A DNA stretch of 64,000 nucleotides from Vibrio sp. PID17_43 (GCF_002608565.1 NZ_LIXM01000007.1:108550-172549), one strand, 5' to 3'. Shown: positions 9,755 to 18,665, counted from the first letter of the stretch. Notes: generated by a model not told the origin, from the letters alone. Program-made: numbers and translations.

Positions 9755-10543
9755 ATGAGCGTATTACGCCGACTAACTCTGCTGACTTTACCGTTTTTCG
9801 TCGCCGCTTGTGGTGCTGAAGAGGGGCAGGCAAAAACGGAAACTCCAGCACAACAAGTCGCACCTGCGGCAAAGCAAAATTTTGATGAAGAGGCGCTTAA
9901 GGCGAAGTTCTCTAAACTGGGGTTGTCGATTCTTGACATTCAACCATCAGACGTCGCAGGTCTATTAGAACTTCAAACCAATGGTGGTGTATTGTTTGCC
10001 TCAAACGATGGTAATCACTTTATTGCTGGTACGCTTTATTCTGTGGATGAAAATGGTGGTTACAAAGACGTGATTGCTGAGCGTCAAGCGCCATTGAACG
10101 CGAAAAAAATCGCTGAGTTCTCTGATAGTGCTATTGAGTACAAAGCAGAGAATGAGAAATACGTGGTGACAGTCTTTACAGACATCACTTGTGGCTACTG
10201 TGTGCGTCTGCACAGCCAGATGCAGGGCTACAACGATCTAGGCATTACCGTTCGTTACCTAGCTTACCCACGTCAAGGTGCTACTGGTCCGGCCGCTGAG
10301 CAAATGGCGACGATCTGGTGTGCAGAGGATCCTAAAGCTGCAATGCACAACGCGAAAGTGGAACGTACTTTTGATAATCCAGTGAAAGATCTCAATCAGT
10401 GTAAAGAGACGATCAAAGCACACTACAATCTCGGTCGTGAGCTTGGTATTTCTGGTACACCAGCGATCTTCCTACCAAACGGTGAGCTAGTTGGTGGTTA
10501 CCTGCCACCAGCAGAACTGCTAAAACGTTTAGAGCAACAATAA
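9755..10543 (+). CDS. dsbC: Thiol:disulfide interchange protein DsbC
   Basis: This 262-residue protein has an N-terminal export signal, a dimerisation domain and a thioredoxin-fold domain with the active site C146-G-Y-C149 in TDITCGYCVRLH. It also has the cis-proline region SGTPAIF. DsbC isomerises wrong disulfides in the periplasm and is kept reduced by DsbD. ATG 9755 was chosen because TAAGGTGA lies 5 nt upstream; an upstream frame from 9701 has no site. Unusually, the signal ends FFVAAC-GAEEG, which resembles a lipoprotein box, and a Thr/Pro/Ala/Gln-rich linker follows, so it may be membrane-anchored. Confidence 0.93.
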   Translation: MSVLRRLTLLTLPFFVAACGAEEGQAKTETPAQQVAPAAKQNFDEEALKAKFSKLGLSILDIQPSDVAGLLELQTNGGVLFASNDGNHFIAGTLYSVDENGGYKDVIAERQAPLNAKKIAEFSDSAIEYKAENEKYVVTVFTDITCGYCVRLHSQMQGYNDLGITVRYLAYPRQGATGPAAEQMATIWCAEDPKAAMHNAKVERTFDNPVKDLNQCKETIKAHYNLGRELGISGTPAIFLPNGELVGGYLPPAELLKRLEQQ

Positions 10544-10549
10544 TCCTTT

Positions 10550-10593
10550 AAGGAGTAGAGCCAGCCGTGATTGCTGGCTCTTTTCAAACATGA
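10550..10593 (+). promoter_or_regulatory. recJ translation-initiation region with hairpin and mini-ORF
   Basis: AAGGAG (10550-10555) is the only good ribosome-binding site before recJ, but it lies 34 nt from the recJ ATG (10590). Between them is a perfect 9-bp hairpin (AGAGCCAGC 10557-10565 with GCTGGCTCT 10573-10581) followed by TTTT. A GTG at 10567, 11 nt from the ribosome-binding site, opens an 8-codon frame whose TGA (10591-10593) overlaps the recJ start as ATGA. Either the hairpin brings the site close to the ATG, or recJ is coupled to the mini-ORF, or the hairpin is an intercistronic terminator. The sequence alone does not decide. Confidence 0.6.
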
Positions 10594-12329
10594 TAGAAAT
10601 TCAACGACGTCCTGAACCGGATCTTTCTCTTCTTCCTGATTCCATTCCCTCGATTCTCAAGCGCATTTACATCAATCGTGGCATCACGGATGTAGCACAG
10701 CTTGAAACTTCTGCACGCGGTTTGCATTCCTACCAACAGTTAGGTGGTATTGAACAGGCGGTGGAATTGCTTTTTCAAGCGATTAATGAGCAAAAGCGTA
10801 TTATTGTCGTGGGTGACTTCGATGCCGATGGTGCGACTAGCTCAGCGCTGTCTGTGCTCGCGTTACGCATGTTAGGTAGCAACAACGTTGATTACCTAGT
10901 GCCGAACCGTTTTGAAGATGGCTATGGCTTGAGCCCTGAAGTGGTTGATCAAGCATTAGAGCTTGGCGCAGAAATGATCATGACGGTGGATAATGGGGTA
11001 TCGTCGATTGAAGGCGTTCGTTATGCCAAAGAAAATGGCATAACCGTTCTCGTGACCGATCACCACCTTCCGGGGCACGTTCTGCCAGATGTCGATGCGA
11101 TGGTGAACCCGAACCTCGACAGCTGTGCGTTCCCATCTAAAGCACTTGCGGGTGTTGGCGTCGCTTTCTATCTGATGATGGCGCTGTGTGTTTACATGCG
11201 CAAACAGAACTGGTTCGCAAAGCAACGCATGCAAGAGCCAAAGTTGATGGAGCTGATCGATTTAGTTGCGCTTGGAACTGTAGCTGATGTGGTTCCGCTT
11301 GATGAGAACAACCGCATCTTGGTGCACCAAGGCTTGCAGCGTATTCGTGCTGGTAAAGCACGCCCGGGGATTCAAGCACTGATCGAAGTGGCAAAGCGTG
11401 ATGCTCGCCGTTTGGTGGCGTCTGATTTTGGCTTCGCACTGGGGCCTCGTATCAATGCAGCAGGTCGTTTGGATGATATGTCTTTCGGGGTTGAGCTGTT
11501 GATGTGTAACAATATTCACGCAGCACGTCGAATGGCGAGTGAGCTTGATGGCCTTAACCAAACTCGTAAAGAGATTGAAGAGGGCATGAAGCAAGAAGCC
11601 ATGGCATTTTGTGAACGCTTACAGTTTGGTGAAAATAGCAAGTTGCCATGTGGCTTGGCATTGTTCCAACGTGATTGGCACCAAGGTGTGATTGGTATTC
11701 TCGCTTCGCGCATCAAAGATAAGTTCCATCGCCCAGTGATTGCCTTTGCTGATGGAGGTGAAGGTACCATTAAAGGTTCTTGTCGTTCGATTCCAGGTCT
11801 GCACATGCGTGATGCTCTCGATTTCATCGATACGCAAAACCCAGGTTTGATCATCAAGTTTGGTGGTCACGCGATGGCGGCAGGCTTAACCATTAAAGAA
11901 CAAGATTTTGAGCGCTTTAGCCGTCTATTTGATGATGTGGTTAAGAAGGAGCTTGATGAAGCCGCCTTGAAGGGCATCATTCTTTCTGACGGCGAACTCA
12001 AACCAGAAGAGTTTTCTATGCATGTCGCTGAACAGTTGCGCGCTGGTGGGCCGTTTGGGCAGGCTTTTCCTGAGCCAATCTTTGATGGTGAGTTTAAAGT
12101 GCTGCACCAAAAACTGGTGGGAGAGAAGCACTTAAAATTGATGCTAGAACCACTGTATAGAGGGCATCCAACCAACATCATGATTGACGGTATTACGTTT
12201 AATGTAGATCTTCGTCGCTGGCCGGATGCATCCGTTAAAACGGTACGTTTAGCCTATAAACTTGATATTAATGAATTTCGTGGTAATCAATCATTGCAAC
12301 TGATGATTGATCATATCGAAGCCAAGTAA
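10590..12329 (+). CDS. recJ: Single-stranded-DNA-specific exonuclease RecJ
   Basis: This 579-residue DHH-family 5'-to-3' single-strand exonuclease acts in recombination (RecF pathway), base-excision and mismatch repair. It has the metal-binding motifs in order: VVGDFDADGATSS, VDNGVSS, TDHHLPG, ALGTVADVVPL, and later GPRINAAGRLDD and FGGHAMAAG. Its length and both ends match E. coli RecJ (577). ATG 10590 is fixed by homology although it has no nearby ribosome-binding site (see the preceding regulatory entry). It follows dsbC by 46 bp and precedes prfB. Confidence 0.95.
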   Translation: MIEIQRRPEPDLSLLPDSIPSILKRIYINRGITDVAQLETSARGLHSYQQLGGIEQAVELLFQAINEQKRIIVVGDFDADGATSSALSVLALRMLGSNNVDYLVPNRFEDGYGLSPEVVDQALELGAEMIMTVDNGVSSIEGVRYAKENGITVLVTDHHLPGHVLPDVDAMVNPNLDSCAFPSKALAGVGVAFYLMMALCVYMRKQNWFAKQRMQEPKLMELIDLVALGTVADVVPLDENNRILVHQGLQRIRAGKARPGIQALIEVAKRDARRLVASDFGFALGPRINAAGRLDDMSFGVELLMCNNIHAARRMASELDGLNQTRKEIEEGMKQEAMAFCERLQFGENSKLPCGLALFQRDWHQGVIGILASRIKDKFHRPVIAFADGGEGTIKGSCRSIPGLHMRDALDFIDTQNPGLIIKFGGHAMAAGLTIKEQDFERFSRLFDDVVKKELDEAALKGIILSDGELKPEEFSMHVAEQLRAGGPFGQAFPEPIFDGEFKVLHQKLVGEKHLKLMLEPLYRGHPTNIMIDGITFNVDLRRWPDASVKTVRLAYKLDINEFRGNQSLQLMIDHIEAK

Positions 12330-12351
12330 ATTCTCATTTTTCGCTTACTAT

Positions 12352-12399
12352 AGAGTACGGTCGCCCTTTAGTGGACTCAAAATTTTATGACCGTGCTCT
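12352..12399. repeat. Inverted repeat between recJ and prfB
   Basis: AGAGTACGGTC (12352-12362) pairs with GACCGTGCTCT (12389-12399), 11 bp with one wobble, around a 26-nt AT-rich loop. It has no T-run, so it is not a classic terminator. It lies about 100 bp before prfB and could be an operator or an RNA hairpin. Confidence 0.45.
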
Positions 12400-12502
12400 C
12401 TCTAATTGCAATCTGATTTCCCACCCGAAATTTTCCTGTATCTCCGTCACATTTTTGAGTAGAATTTCTCGGTTAAATTCTATTCTAAAATGTTGAGCCA
12501 AC

Positions 12503-13601
12503 ATGTTTGAAATCAATCCAATTAAAAACCGTCTGCAGGATGTGTCTGAACGCACAAATGTCCTGAGGGGGTATCTTTGACTATGACGCTAAGAAAGAGC
12601 GTCTAGAAGAAGTCAACGCAGAACTTGAACAACCGGATGTGTGGAACGAACCAGAGCGCGCACAAGCACTCGGTAAAGAACGCGCATCATTAGAAGCGGT
12701 TGTTGAAACGATTGATCAGCTAGAGCAAGGTGTCGAGGACGTTGAAGGTCTTCTTGAACTCGCTGTTGAAGAAGAAGATCAAGAAACGTTTGACGAAATC
12801 GAACCTGAACTGACAGAGCTTGAAGACAAGCTAGCGAAGCTTGAATTCCGCCGTATGTTCGCCGGTGATCACGATGCTTCTGATTGTTATATTGATTTAC
12901 AGTCAGGCTCAGGCGGTACTGAGGCGCAAGACTGGACTTCCATGATGCTACGTATGTACTTGCGTTGGGCTGAAGCAAAAGGCTTTAAAACCGAAGTAAT
13001 CGAAGTCTCTGAAGGGGATGTTGCAGGCCTTAAAGGCGCGACAGTGAAAATTTCAGGCGAGTACGCGTACGGTTGGTTACGCACCGAAACTGGCGTGCAC
13101 CGCCTTGTTCGTAAGTCGCCATTTGACTCAAGCGGTCGTCGTCATACGTCATTTGCCTCTGCGTTTATTTACCCTGAGATTGATGAAAACATTAATATCG
13201 ACATTAATCCTGCCGATTTACGTATCGATGTTTATCGTGCGTCAGGTGCAGGTGGTCAGCACGTTAACACCACTGAGTCTGCGGTACGTATTACTCACGT
13301 TCCTACGAACACAGTCGTGCAATGTCAGAATGACCGTTCTCAGCACAAGAACAAAGATCAGGCAATGAAACAGCTTCGAGCGAAGCTATTTGAGCTTGAG
13401 CTGCAGAAACAAAACGCGGAAAAACAAGCTAATGAAGATGCAAAATCTGACATTGGCTGGGGCAGCCAGATCCGTTCTTACGTTTTAGATGATTCTCGCA
13501 TTAAAGACCTCCGCACGGGCGTTGAAAACCGCAATACTCAAGCGGTTTTAGATGGCGACCTAGACAAATTTATTGAAGCTAGCCTGAAGTCAGGCTTGTA
13601 A
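12503..13601 (+). CDS. prfB: Peptide chain release factor 2 (programmed +1 frameshift)
   Basis: Codons 1-25 run from ATG 12503 to CTT (12575-12577), then an in-frame UGA. A +1 shift skips T12578 and continues at GAC 12579 to the TAA at 13599-13601, giving 365 residues, as in E. coli. The protein recognises UGA and UAA. It carries the stop-codon motif SPF ([12 protein letters not shown]) and the catalytic GGQ loop ([15 protein letters not shown]). The frameshift autoregulates synthesis: scarce RF2 lets the ribosome pause and shift. lysS follows after 34 bp, as in E. coli, and is probably cotranscribed. Confidence 0.97.
12566..12581 (+). promoter_or_regulatory. RF2 +1 frameshift signal
   Basis: AGGGGG (12566-12571), an internal Shine-Dalgarno element, stands 3 nt before the slippery CTT-TGA-C (12575-12581). 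This is the arrangement conserved in most bacteria. Codon 25 is CUU and the stop is UGA, the codon read by RF2 itself. Confidence 0.97.
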
Positions 13602-13635
13602 CGCTTTTCACCGACAAAAACAGGATACATCGAAA

Positions 13636-15168
13636 ATGACTGATGCTGTTCAAAACGAAACTGTACAAGAAGCCTCTACTCAAGAAGAGAACAAGCTAAT
13701 TGCTGAGCGCCGCGCTAAATTGGATGCAATCCGAAAGAGCTGCAAAGCAAACGGCCACCCAAATGATTTCCGTCGTGACAGCCTAGCTGGCGACCTTCAA
13801 AAAGAGTTCGGTGAAAAGAGCAAGGAAGAGCTAGAAGAGCTTAACCACGTAGTAGCAATTGCTGGTCGTATCATGGCTAAGCGTGGCCCATTCCTTGTAA
13901 TCCAAGAAACATCTGGCCGTATTCAAGCGTATGCTGATAAAGAAGTACAAAAAGTACTAAAAGATCAATACCAAGGTCTAGACATCGGTGACATCATCGG
14001 TGTGAAAGGCGCGCTACATAAATCTGGTAAAGGCGATCTATACGTAAACATGGAAGAGTACGTGTTGCTAACAAAAGCGCTGCGTCCACTGCCAGAGAAG
14101 TTCCACGGCCTGACAGACCAAGAAATGCGTTACCGTCAGCGTTACGTTGATCTCATCGTAAACGAAGATTCTCGCAATGCGTTCGTTGTACGTTCTAAAG
14201 TCATGTCTGCAATCCGTAACTTTATGATCTCAAAGCAGTTCATGGAAGTTGAAACGCCAATGATGCACGTAATCCCTGGCGGTGCGAGTGCGCGTCCATT
14301 CATCACGCATCACAACGCGCTAGATATGCCAATGTACCTACGTATCGCGCCAGAGCTATACCTGAAGCGTCTAGTGGTTGGTGGTTTCGATCGCGTATTC
14401 GAAATCAACCGCAACTTCCGTAACGAAGGTCTTTCTCCGCGTCACAACCCAGAATTCACGATGATGGAATTCTACATGGCGTACGCAGACTACAAAGATC
14501 TTATGGATCTAACAGAAGAACTACTAAGCTCAGTTGCTCTAGAAGTTTTAGGTTCAACCTCAATGCCTTACGGTGATGAAACGGTTGAATTTGGCGGCAC
14601 TTATGCACGTATGAGCATGTTTGAAGCCATCAAGCACTACAACCCAGACCACGCTGAGATCCAAGCGTTAACTGAAGCGGATCTACAAAACCGTGATCTG
14701 ATGGTTTCTATTGCGAAATCAGTTCATGTAGAAGTAGAACCTTTCTGGACATGTGGTCAGCTACTAGAAGAAATCTTCGGTGAAACGGCAGAGCCTAAAC
14801 TAATGCAGCCTACATTCATCACTGGCTACCCAGCGGATATCTCTCCATTGGCTCGTCGCAGCGATGATAACCCGTTCTTCACAGACCGTTTTGAGTTCTT
14901 TATCGGTGGCCGTGAAGTGGCAAACGGCTTCTCAGAGCTTAACGATGCAGAAGACCAAGATGCACGCTTTAAAGCACAGGTTGAAGCGAAAGAGTCTGGT
15001 GATGACGAAGCAATGTTCTACGACGCAGACTACATTACTGCACTAGAGCACGGCCTACCACCAACAGCGGGTCAAGGTATTGGTATCGACCGTCTGGTTA
15101 TGCTACTGACTAACACGCACACTATTCGTGACGTGATCCTATTCCCAGCAATGCGCCCACAAGCGTAA
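13636..15168 (+). CDS. lysS: Lysyl-tRNA synthetase (class II)
   Basis: This 510-residue class II synthetase has an N-terminal OB-fold anticodon-binding domain (residues about 60-150) and a catalytic core. Motif 1 lies around [10 protein letters not shown], motif 2 is [20 protein letters not shown] and motif 3 is [13 protein letters not shown]. It charges tRNA(Lys). Codon usage is strongly biased, as expected of a highly expressed gene. It follows prfB and ends at a tight terminator before vpsR. Confidence 0.97.
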   Translation: MTDAVQNETVQEASTQEENKLIAERRAKLDAIRKSCKANGHPNDFRRDSLAGDLQKEFGEKSKEELEELNHVVAIAGRIMAKRGPFLVIQETSGRIQAYADKEVQKVLKDQYQGLDIGDIIGVKGALHKSGKGDLYVNMEEYVLLTKALRPLPEKFHGLTDQEMRYRQRYVDLIVNEDSRNAFVVRSKVMSAIRNFMISKQFMEVETPMMHVIPGGASARPFITHHNALDMPMYLRIAPELYLKRLVVGGFDRVFEINRNFRNEGLSPRHNPEFTMMEFYMAYADYKDLMDLTEELLSSVALEVLGSTSMPYGDETVEFGGTYARMSMFEAIKHYNPDHAEIQALTEADLQNRDLMVSIAKSVHVEVEPFWTCGQLLEEIFGETAEPKLMQPTFITGYPADISPLARRSDDNPFFTDRFEFFIGGREVANGFSELNDAEDQDARFKAQVEAKESGDDEAMFYDADYITALEHGLPPTAGQGIGIDRLVMLLTNTHTIRDVILFPAMRPQA

Positions 15169-15186
15169 TTTTCTTGCTGAGAAATG

Positions 15187-15213
15187 AAAAACCACCTTCG
15201 GGTGGTTTTTTTT
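15187..15213 (+). terminator. Terminator after lysS
   Basis: AAAAACCACC (15187-15196), the stable tetraloop TTCG, then GGTGGTTTTT (15201-15210) and more T residues. Confidence 0.92.
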
Positions 15214-15414
15214 ATGTCTAAAATTCGAGTAAATTCAAATAATTGATGACTTTTTTAGTGTGACTATGCAAATGAATTCTAGAAAAATCCCAATCTGTTG
15301 CATAGTCTTAAAAGTGAGACAGACTAATCCGGCAGTAGTCTCGATAATGTTACCCGTTCTCAAAGATCGGTTTGTAGAACATAAGATTTATCAATAATGA
15401 ATAAGGGTTAGCGA

Positions 15415-16749
15415 ATGGTTGGGCAGTTTAAGATGGATTCCATTCCTGGGTCGCTTGTTGTCGTCGGTGGTAACTATGAACCTTGGTTATCAGTATTAGA
15501 GCAAGTGGGGTGGAAATGTCACCAAGTGGGGGATTTACGTAAAGCCAACACACTGTTAGAAGATATTGGGCCATGCATTGGCATCGTCGATCTCAGTCAT
15601 GATGAATTCAGCTTGAATGGATTGGCAAACTTAGTGAGTTCTCACAAGCATGTTCGTTGGCTAGCATTTATCCGCGAGTCACAGCTCGGGGTCGATACTA
15701 TCTGTCAGTTTATCGTGAACTTCTGTATTGATTTTTTTACTGCACCAATTCCAGATGCACAGTTGCTGAGTACCATAGGCCATCAGCTTGGTATGCTCAA
15801 GATTGAGAAAAAAGTGTGGCCAAGTTTTGGTAACAGTTTAGACATGGGCCTGATTGGTGAGTCAATCCCAATGAAACGTTTACGAGACCAAGTTAAACGC
15901 ATTGGTCCTACCGATGTGAGTATCCTAATTTACGGAGAGAGTGGGACGGGCAAAGAAGCCGTTGCGCGCGCGATTCATAAGGTTTCTTCTCGCTCGCATA
16001 AGACGTTTTTGTCTATCAATTGCCGCGCATTGAATGAACAGCGCTTTCAGGCGGAGGTGTTTGGTATCAATGCTGACCCAAGTATTGGTCCTAGTTTACT
16101 AGAGCAAGCTGATGGCGGAACGGTGCTATTGAATGACATTCTAACGATTTCAAAAGATCAGCAAATGAACCTGCTGAGGTTTCTTCAAGAGGGGACGATT
16201 GAAACGAAAGAAGGCATTAAGAATGTTGACGTGCGCATCCTTGCTGCGAACTCATCAGATGTAGAAAAAGCACTGATTGATGGTGACTTTAACGAAGAGC
16301 TGTATCACTACATCAGTGTATTACGCATTAACGTCCCGAGTTTGAAAGAGCGTGCAAGTGATATATCGCTACTCGCTCGCTACTATTTGCAAGAGTTTTC
16401 AAAAGAGTACAATTCGCAGGCGAAGAGTTTCTCTGAAGATGCACTTAAAGCCCTGACGCGTTACTTCTGGCCTGGTAATGTACGCGAACTGATGAATCAA
16501 GTAAAACGTGCGGTGTTAATGTCTGATAGCATCATGATTGAAGGTATTCACCTCGACTTACCGCAACGTAACGAGTCTAAGCGTAGTTTAAAATCGATCC
16601 GAGAGAAGAGTGAGCGTGATGCATTGCTGGTGGTTCTTGAGTCGCATTCAGGTCAGGTATCAAATGCAGCCAAAGAGCTGGGGGTGTCACGCGCAACGAT
16701 GTACCGTCTGCTCAATAAGCACAATTTGATTTCAGATCAAACGGTCTAG
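15415..16749 (+). CDS. vpsR: Biofilm master regulator VpsR/CpsR
   Basis: This 444-residue protein, the length of V. cholerae VpsR, has a receiver-like domain with D59 in IVDLSHDEFS. An AAA+ domain follows with Walker A GESGTGKE (G174-K180), then a Fis-type helix-turn-helix (VSNAAKELGVSRATMYRLL). VpsR activates exopolysaccharide genes in response to c-di-GMP. The sigma-54-contact motif GAFTGA is absent (EVFGINADPSIGPS instead) and Walker B lacks the usual DE (LLNDILT), in line with VpsR working with sigma-70 RNA polymerase. It follows lysS, as in V. cholerae. Confidence 0.93.
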   Translation: MVGQFKMDSIPGSLVVVGGNYEPWLSVLEQVGWKCHQVGDLRKANTLLEDIGPCIGIVDLSHDEFSLNGLANLVSSHKHVRWLAFIRESQLGVDTICQFIVNFCIDFFTAPIPDAQLLSTIGHQLGMLKIEKKVWPSFGNSLDMGLIGESIPMKRLRDQVKRIGPTDVSILIYGESGTGKEAVARAIHKVSSRSHKTFLSINCRALNEQRFQAEVFGINADPSIGPSLLEQADGGTVLLNDILTISKDQQMNLLRFLQEGTIETKEGIKNVDVRILAANSSDVEKALIDGDFNEELYHYISVLRINVPSLKERASDISLLARYYLQEFSKEYNSQAKSFSEDALKALTRYFWPGNVRELMNQVKRAVLMSDSIMIEGIHLDLPQRNESKRSLKSIREKSERDALLVVLESHSGQVSNAAKELGVSRATMYRLLNKHNLISDQTV

Positions 16750-16766
16750 TGATGGCAGAATAGCGT

Positions 16767-16792
16767 AAGGGGACGTATCGTTCCCTTTTTTT
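16767..16792 (+). terminator. Terminator after vpsR
   Basis: An 8-bp stem, AAGGGGAC (16767-16774) with GTTCCCTT (16780-16787), loop GTATC, followed by TTTTT. Confidence 0.8.
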
Positions 16793-17014
16793 ATTCCGAT
16801 TATGGTTTTTATAAAATCTCACAAGTAACCCATTCTTTGGGTGAATGTGTTATTTCAAAATGCATATGCAACCGATATGTGAAAATTTAATTTGTTTTTT
16901 GCTAGAAAGAAAAAACGCGGGTTGATAATTACGCAGGGTTGCTTACAATTTAACCGTAACTCATAGAGTTATATCATTTCAATCACGGATTAATTTTTAG
17001 CTAGGAGGCGCAAG

Positions 17015-17119
17015 ATGAAACAATGTGTTGTTAACACCACTGCTTGCGCTGATCGTATGCCTGTCGTTCGTCTAACCATTAAGACGGTCAAACAGGATAC
17101 AACAGGCTCATTCGATTAA
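17015..17119 (+). CDS. Putative 34-residue small protein
   Basis: ATG 17015 is preceded by a near-consensus ribosome-binding site, TAGGAGG (17002-17008), 6 nt upstream. The product starts MKQCVVNTTACADRMPVVRL and ends KQDTTGSFD. It has no hydrophobic segment. I do not recognise it. The next gene, 130 bp downstream, encodes a DUF1127 protein, so this may be the first cistron of a two-gene unit or a leader ORF. The strong ribosome-binding site is the main evidence that it is translated. Confidence 0.5.
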   Translation: MKQCVVNTTACADRMPVVRLTIKTVKQDTTGSFD

Positions 17120-17249
17120 ATTAATCCGTCACCTATCAATCTCACTAGGCTGCGGAAAAGTAGCGGCTTAGTCTCAGCAGACTCCCTCTGTTTAAAACTC
17201 GCACTATTTTTCCCCAGTCGATCATTTATCGTAATTTGGAGAAAACATT

Positions 17250-17501
17250 ATGCGTCATTCTATCTATTTGAAACTGGCTACTTTGCTAGTAAAGGCAGAC
17301 CTAAAACGTGAGGAAAAACAGTGGCAGAGAACGGTTCGTCGCAGTAGTCATAACATTCCATGGACGAACGAACATCTGTTGAGAGACATAGGTTTGGACA
17401 AAGAACGCCGTTCAACTCATAGCAGCATTCCTGATGTCGTTAAAGTTGAGCGTCGAGTCCATCACCTTCGTCGAGTGTTAACTTCGCGAATACTGACGTA
17501 A
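17250..17501 (+). CDS. DUF1127-like small basic protein
   Basis: This 83-residue, strongly basic protein contains IPWTNEHLLRDIGLDKERR, which resembles the DUF1127 core (a helix ending in LRDIGL followed by basic residues). In other bacteria DUF1127 proteins are small, often stress- or phosphate-responsive, and some bind RNA or DNA. TTGGAGA lies about 8 nt before the ATG. The HSIYLKLATLLVKADLK helix at the start is amphipathic. The role here is unknown. Confidence 0.7.
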   Translation: MRHSIYLKLATLLVKADLKREEKQWQRTVRRSSHNIPWTNEHLLRDIGLDKERRSTHSSIPDVVKVERRVHHLRRVLTSRILT

Positions 17502-17505
17502 TCCA

Positions 17506-17554
17506 AAGCCCAGGTTGAACTATCCATCATACGTATTCAGTTCAATTTGGGCTT
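17506..17554 (+). terminator. Wobble hairpin after the DUF1127 gene
   Basis: AAGCCCAGGTTGAAC (17506-17520) pairs with GTTCAATTTGGGCTT (17540-17554) through two G-U pairs on the plus-strand RNA. It is followed by AATATAAT rather than a clean T-run. The wobbles favour a plus-strand RNA role. It sits 5 nt past the stop codon. Confidence 0.5.
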
Positions 17555-17561
17555 AATATAA

Positions 17562-17598
17562 TCAAAACAGGCTGACCATTGTGGTCAGCCTGTTTTGA
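17562..17598. terminator. Strong bidirectional terminator between the DUF1127 gene and tas
   Basis: A perfect 17-bp inverted repeat (17562-17578 with 17582-17598, core CAGGCTGACCA/TGGTCAGCCTG) with a TTG loop is flanked by AAAA and TTTT. It serves two convergent genes. Confidence 0.92.
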
Positions 17599-17630
17599 TT
17601 TTAGTGTTTGCTACTTTAGCGTTGCTTCGC

Positions 17631-18665
17631 TTATGGGCAAGGGTTCGAGTAGGTCGTACCAATGGCTTGGATTTCTGTTAATAGCTCGTCACTTAAGACG
17701 ATCTCAATACTCTCTATGTTGGTTTTTAGCTGTTCTAGATTCGTCGCGCCAATGATGTTTGAAGCAACAAATGGGCGTTGATTAACAAATGCGAGTGCCA
17801 TTTGTGCCGGATCTAAACCATGTTCTCTTGCTAAATTGACGTATGCCTCGGTCGCTTTTATACCCTGTGGTGTGAAATAGCGAGCAAAGCGTTCCCACTT
17901 GGTGCAGCGTGCGCCTCTAGGTTTCGCATCATTAAGGTATTTACCGCTAAGACAGCCAAAGGCCAGTGGTGAATAGGCTAATAGTTGTACACCTTCGTAA
18001 TGACTGATTTCAGATAAACCGACTTCAAAGCTGCGGTTGAGCAGATTGTAGGGATTTTGAATGGAAACGATACGTGGTAAGTCATGCTTTTCAGCGAGTC
18101 GGAGCAAAGACATCACTCCCCAAGGCGTTTCGTTTGATACGCCGATGTAGCGTACTTTCCCTGATTTTACCAACTCTGTTAGTGCTTCCAATGTTTCCAC
18201 TAAAGTGACTTCTTCTTGTTTATCTGGATAGGGGTAATTCAGCTCACCAAAACAGTTGGTTTGACGCTGCGGCCAATGCAGCTGATAGAGGTCTATATAA
18301 TCGGTTTGTAAGCGCTGTAAGCTGTCCTCAATCGCGGTATGGATATGACGACGATTGAGACTCATATTCTCGCGAATATAAGGTACATTTCGCGGACCTG
18401 CGATCTTGGTTGCGAGTAGCACTTTCTCGCGTTTCCCGCTCTTAGCTAACCAATTCCCGATGTATTGCTCTGTGAGCCCTTGAGTTTTAGCTTGCGGTGG
18501 AACGGGATACATTTCTGCGGTATCAATGAAGTTAATCCCGTAATCAAGAGCAAAGTCGATCTGTTCAAAGGCGTCTCGTTCAGTATTTTGTTCACCAAAT
18601 GTCATAGTACCAAGGCTGATCTTACTGATCTCTAGAGATGAGTGAGGGAGCTTCGTATATAGCAT
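17631..18665 (-). CDS. tas: Aldo/keto reductase, Tas family
   Basis: This 344-residue NADP(H)-dependent TIM-barrel reductase shows the catalytic tetrad: Asp and Tyr in FIDTAEMYPVPP, Lys in VLLATKIAG and His in LYQLHWPQR. NADP-binding residues lie near the end (ATNLEQLKTNIESIE). It closely matches E. coli Tas, found as a suppressor of tyrosine auxotrophy under starvation; its physiological substrate is uncertain. ATG 18665 was chosen because AAGGAAG lies just upstream on the minus strand; a frame five codons longer exists. Confidence 0.88.
   Translation of the reverse strand: MLYTKLPHSSLEISKISLGTMTFGEQNTERDAFEQIDFALDYGINFIDTAEMYPVPPQAKTQGLTEQYIGNWLAKSGKREKVLLATKIAGPRNVPYIRENMSLNRRHIHTAIEDSLQRLQTDYIDLYQLHWPQRQTNCFGELNYPYPDKQEEVTLVETLEALTELVKSGKVRYIGVSNETPWGVMSLLRLAEKHDLPRIVSIQNPYNLLNRSFEVGLSEISHYEGVQLLAYSPLAFGCLSGKYLNDAKPRGARCTKWERFARYFTPQGIKATEAYVNLAREHGLDPAQMALAFVNQRPFVASNIIGATNLEQLKTNIESIEIVLSDELLTEIQAIGTTYSNPCP

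Noticed and set aside
12503..12580. prfB as a pseudogene with a frameshift
   Set aside because: The break is the conserved RF2 programmed frameshift with its Shine-Dalgarno-like element.
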